Assembly (NCBI RefSeq): GCF_021223605.1
Contig: NZ_CP075175.1
Coordinates: 5,473,501 to 5,537,500, forward strand
Source of the DNA: Paenibacillus sp. 481
GTDB taxonomy: Bacteria > Bacillota > Bacilli > Paenibacillales > Paenibacillaceae
Length of the DNA: 64,000 nucleotides
Direction: 5' to 3'
Below the pieces are notes generated by a model. The model saw nothing but the letters and a program-made list of their open reading frames with translations, did not search any database and was not told the DNA's origin. Positions 62,576 through 64,000 of this stretch are shown piece after piece. Positions within the stretch are counted from its first letter, which is position 1. Each line of letters starts with the position of its first letter. The position numbers were made by a program, and so were the translations under genes.

Positions 62576-64000
62576 CGCGCTCCCCCCGATTCTTTCTATA
62601 TTTACGAACGAGGAAGATAAGTGATACGCAAACCAGAATTAAGACTAGCGCAACGGCGACGATGAAACCAAGCACGTCACTTCGTTGTAACACATCTTGA
62701 ATAACAGATGTTTGTTCTTGTTCGACTTGCTGTTTGAAGCGATGCGCAAAAATATTGCCATCGTTATCGGTAGCTACACCATCGCCGAACACTTTCCACT
62801 TCGTCTCTTCGCTCGCTAACAGGTCGGAAGCCAAGTAGTAGTACCCTGGGCTAGCCCCTGTAACAGCCATCAAGCCATACCCTGCTTCATACGGAGAATC
62901 GATTAATTGCAACGTCCCTAATCGCTTACCATAGTCAGTGTCAAGGCTCATTTTTTCATTCGACTTAAAGCCAATTCCTTTAATGCCACCATGTGGAGAC
63001 TTGTTCGTGGCGCCAGCTTGTTCAGGATCGTATTGAAAGTACAGCTTATCATTGTGATCACGAATGAGCTTATTGTTCTCATACGTCCCGATCACAATGA
63101 CATTGTGCTGATTCAACTCAGAAGCTGCCGCCGTGTCCGCATAGAACTTAACGCTCCCCGTATTCCCCTCTGCATACTGTCCTAACAAATTAAACAGATT
63201 AGACAACGTTAAATACGTATACAAATCCCGCTCTTGTGGCAGCACAACGGCTACCTGATTAAAGCTACCATCACGCAAAAACGGGCTCGGATAATTGTTA
63301 AACAACAGTTCGGTACGATCCTTTGTGTTTAATTGCAGCATGGATTCTTTCGTCATATATGCCCACGGCATTTGATCGTTAGGCTCAATGCAGCCGCCAT
63401 GTTTCAGCTCCAAATCAAAGGCCACGGTAACCGTGAAATTACCCGATATTTCAAGGTTTTTAGGAATCGGTAGCGTGAGCGAGTCGGCATTTGCCAGCTC
63501 TGCGGTTAGCTTTTTACTGCCGATAGGCTTGTTATTTACGAGCACCGTCACCATAGACCGATCAAAATCAAGATTTTTCGCATATCGAAAATCAAGGCTA
63601 AGCTTGCTAGCATCTGCGATATAACGGTTTGCTGGCAAAGAAACAAAGTACGTTCGCTCCTGATGCAACGCTCCTTTGATGTGATCCCCGCTCTCAGTCA
63701 ATACCACATTGCGCTGCACTTTCACTTTCGGTGTATCCACGTTTGTCTTTGCATCAATTATTTTTATATTTTCGGTTAATTGATTGACTAACTCCTGATT
63801 CGCAATCAGACGTCCTGCCTTCACTAACAACTCAGCGTTTTTGGATGTGATGACAAGTGTTGGCTGTGTTTGGACATTAACGAGTTGTATAAGCGCTTTA
63901 TTGCTTAAATCTTCTTGCAGCAACGATTGTTTAATCGTTTCAGGTAAATGATCGTAGAGCGCTACAGCTACGACTGCTTTTTTTGTCGCCACAGAACCTG
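62565..64000 (-). CDS. ydaN: BcsB-like cellulose/exopolysaccharide synthase subunit (YdaN-like), partial
   Basis: The frame is open to the right edge, so the N-terminus is missing. The visible 478 residues include a beta-rich carbohydrate-binding-type region (SLPANRYIADASKLSLDF, NLEISGNFTVTVAFDLELKH) and the BcsB segment SPFLRDGSFNQVAVVLP. A C-terminal membrane helix follows (VLGFIVAVALVLILVCVSLIF) with a basic tail. BcsB proteins support a cellulose-synthase-like glycosyltransferase at the membrane. Together with the c-di-GMP receptor gene it forms part of a ydaJKLMN-type operon whose other genes lie beyond the window. Confidence 0.78.
   Translation of the reverse strand, partial: GSVATKKAVVAVALYDHLPETIKQSLLQEDLSNKALIQLVNVQTQPTLVITSKNAELLVKAGRLIANQELVNQLTENIKIIDAKTNVDTPKVKVQRNVVLTESGDHIKGALHQERTYFVSLPANRYIADASKLSLDFRYAKNLDFDRSMVTVLVNNKPIGSKKLTAELANADSLTLPIPKNLEISGNFTVTVAFDLELKHGGCIEPNDQMPWAYMTKESMLQLNTKDRTELLFNNYPSPFLRDGSFNQVAVVLPQERDLYTYLTLSNLFNLLGQYAEGNTGSVKFYADTAAASELNQHNVIVIGTYENNKLIRDHNDKLYFQYDPEQAGATNKSPHGGIKGIGFKSNEKMSLDTDYGKRLGTLQLIDSPYEAGYGLMAVTGASPGYYYLASDLLASEETKWKVFGDGVATDNDGNIFAHRFKQQVEQEQTSVIQDVLQRSDVLGFIVAVALVLILVCVSLIFLVRKYRKNRGERDEA

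Overview
The window looks like chromosomal DNA from a Gram-positive, spore-forming member of the Bacillales, most likely Paenibacillus or a close relative. This is inferred from strong GGAGG-type ribosome-binding sites, frequent TTG and GTG starts, large SLH-domain surface proteins, a CYP102-type P450 with its TetR repressor, a sigma/DUF4179-type anti-sigma pair, a Cache/AraC sugar regulator and a B. subtilis ydaK/ydaN-like pair. No rRNA, tRNA, CRISPR array or intact insertion sequence was seen.

Layout. 1-5.1 kb: an ECF sigma factor, its membrane anti-sigma factor and two secreted paralogs of the anti-sigma sensor domain. The paralog at the left edge sits behind a decayed copy of the sigma promoter and sigma start. 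An APH-like kinase gene lies inside. 5.2-9.4 kb: a fused fatty-acid P450/reductase with its TetR regulator and a palindromic operator. 9.4-13.3 kb: a decayed acetyltransferase, an alanine-rich Imm5-like protein, and a divergent MocR regulator/EamA exporter pair. 13.5-18.0 kb: an AT-rich probable defence island (HEPN-like protein, PD-(D/E)XK-like nuclease candidate, two TIR proteins) directly downstream of ridA. 18.2-26.4 kb: small metabolic enzymes (alpha/beta hydrolase, VOC protein, epoxide hydrolase), a small exported-peptide candidate, a beta-lactamase-fold lipoprotein and a GntR/membrane-protein pair behind a 47-bp palindromic site. 26.6-34.2 kb: a HIT protein, a 1746-residue SLH surface protein and a patch of broken genes. 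34.4-42.8 kb: a carbohydrate ABC uptake locus (two permeases, two binding proteins, a dehydrogenase) convergent with a membrane AraC sensor-regulator. 43.0-44.3 kb: a frameshifted HEPN-like gene and an AlkD-like protein. 44.5-52.4 kb: five tandem paralogous DUF11-type genes whose products lack signal peptides and end in a coiled coil with a cysteine cluster. 52.7-64 kb: GNAT/MarR pair, methyltransferase, ANT(4')-like nucleotidyltransferase with an ANT(6)-like remnant, a small SLH protein, a TetR/VOC operon, a secreted PL6-type lyase, a Fur-controlled IsdG-like haem monooxygenase, a DUF2268 zinc protease behind a MerR-type promoter, and a c-di-GMP-linked exopolysaccharide operon running off the right edge.

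The most promising undescribed material is the TIR/TIR/nuclease/HEPN island and the five-gene DUF11/C-terminal-cysteine cluster. Functional calls rest on motifs read by eye from translations. No database search was possible.
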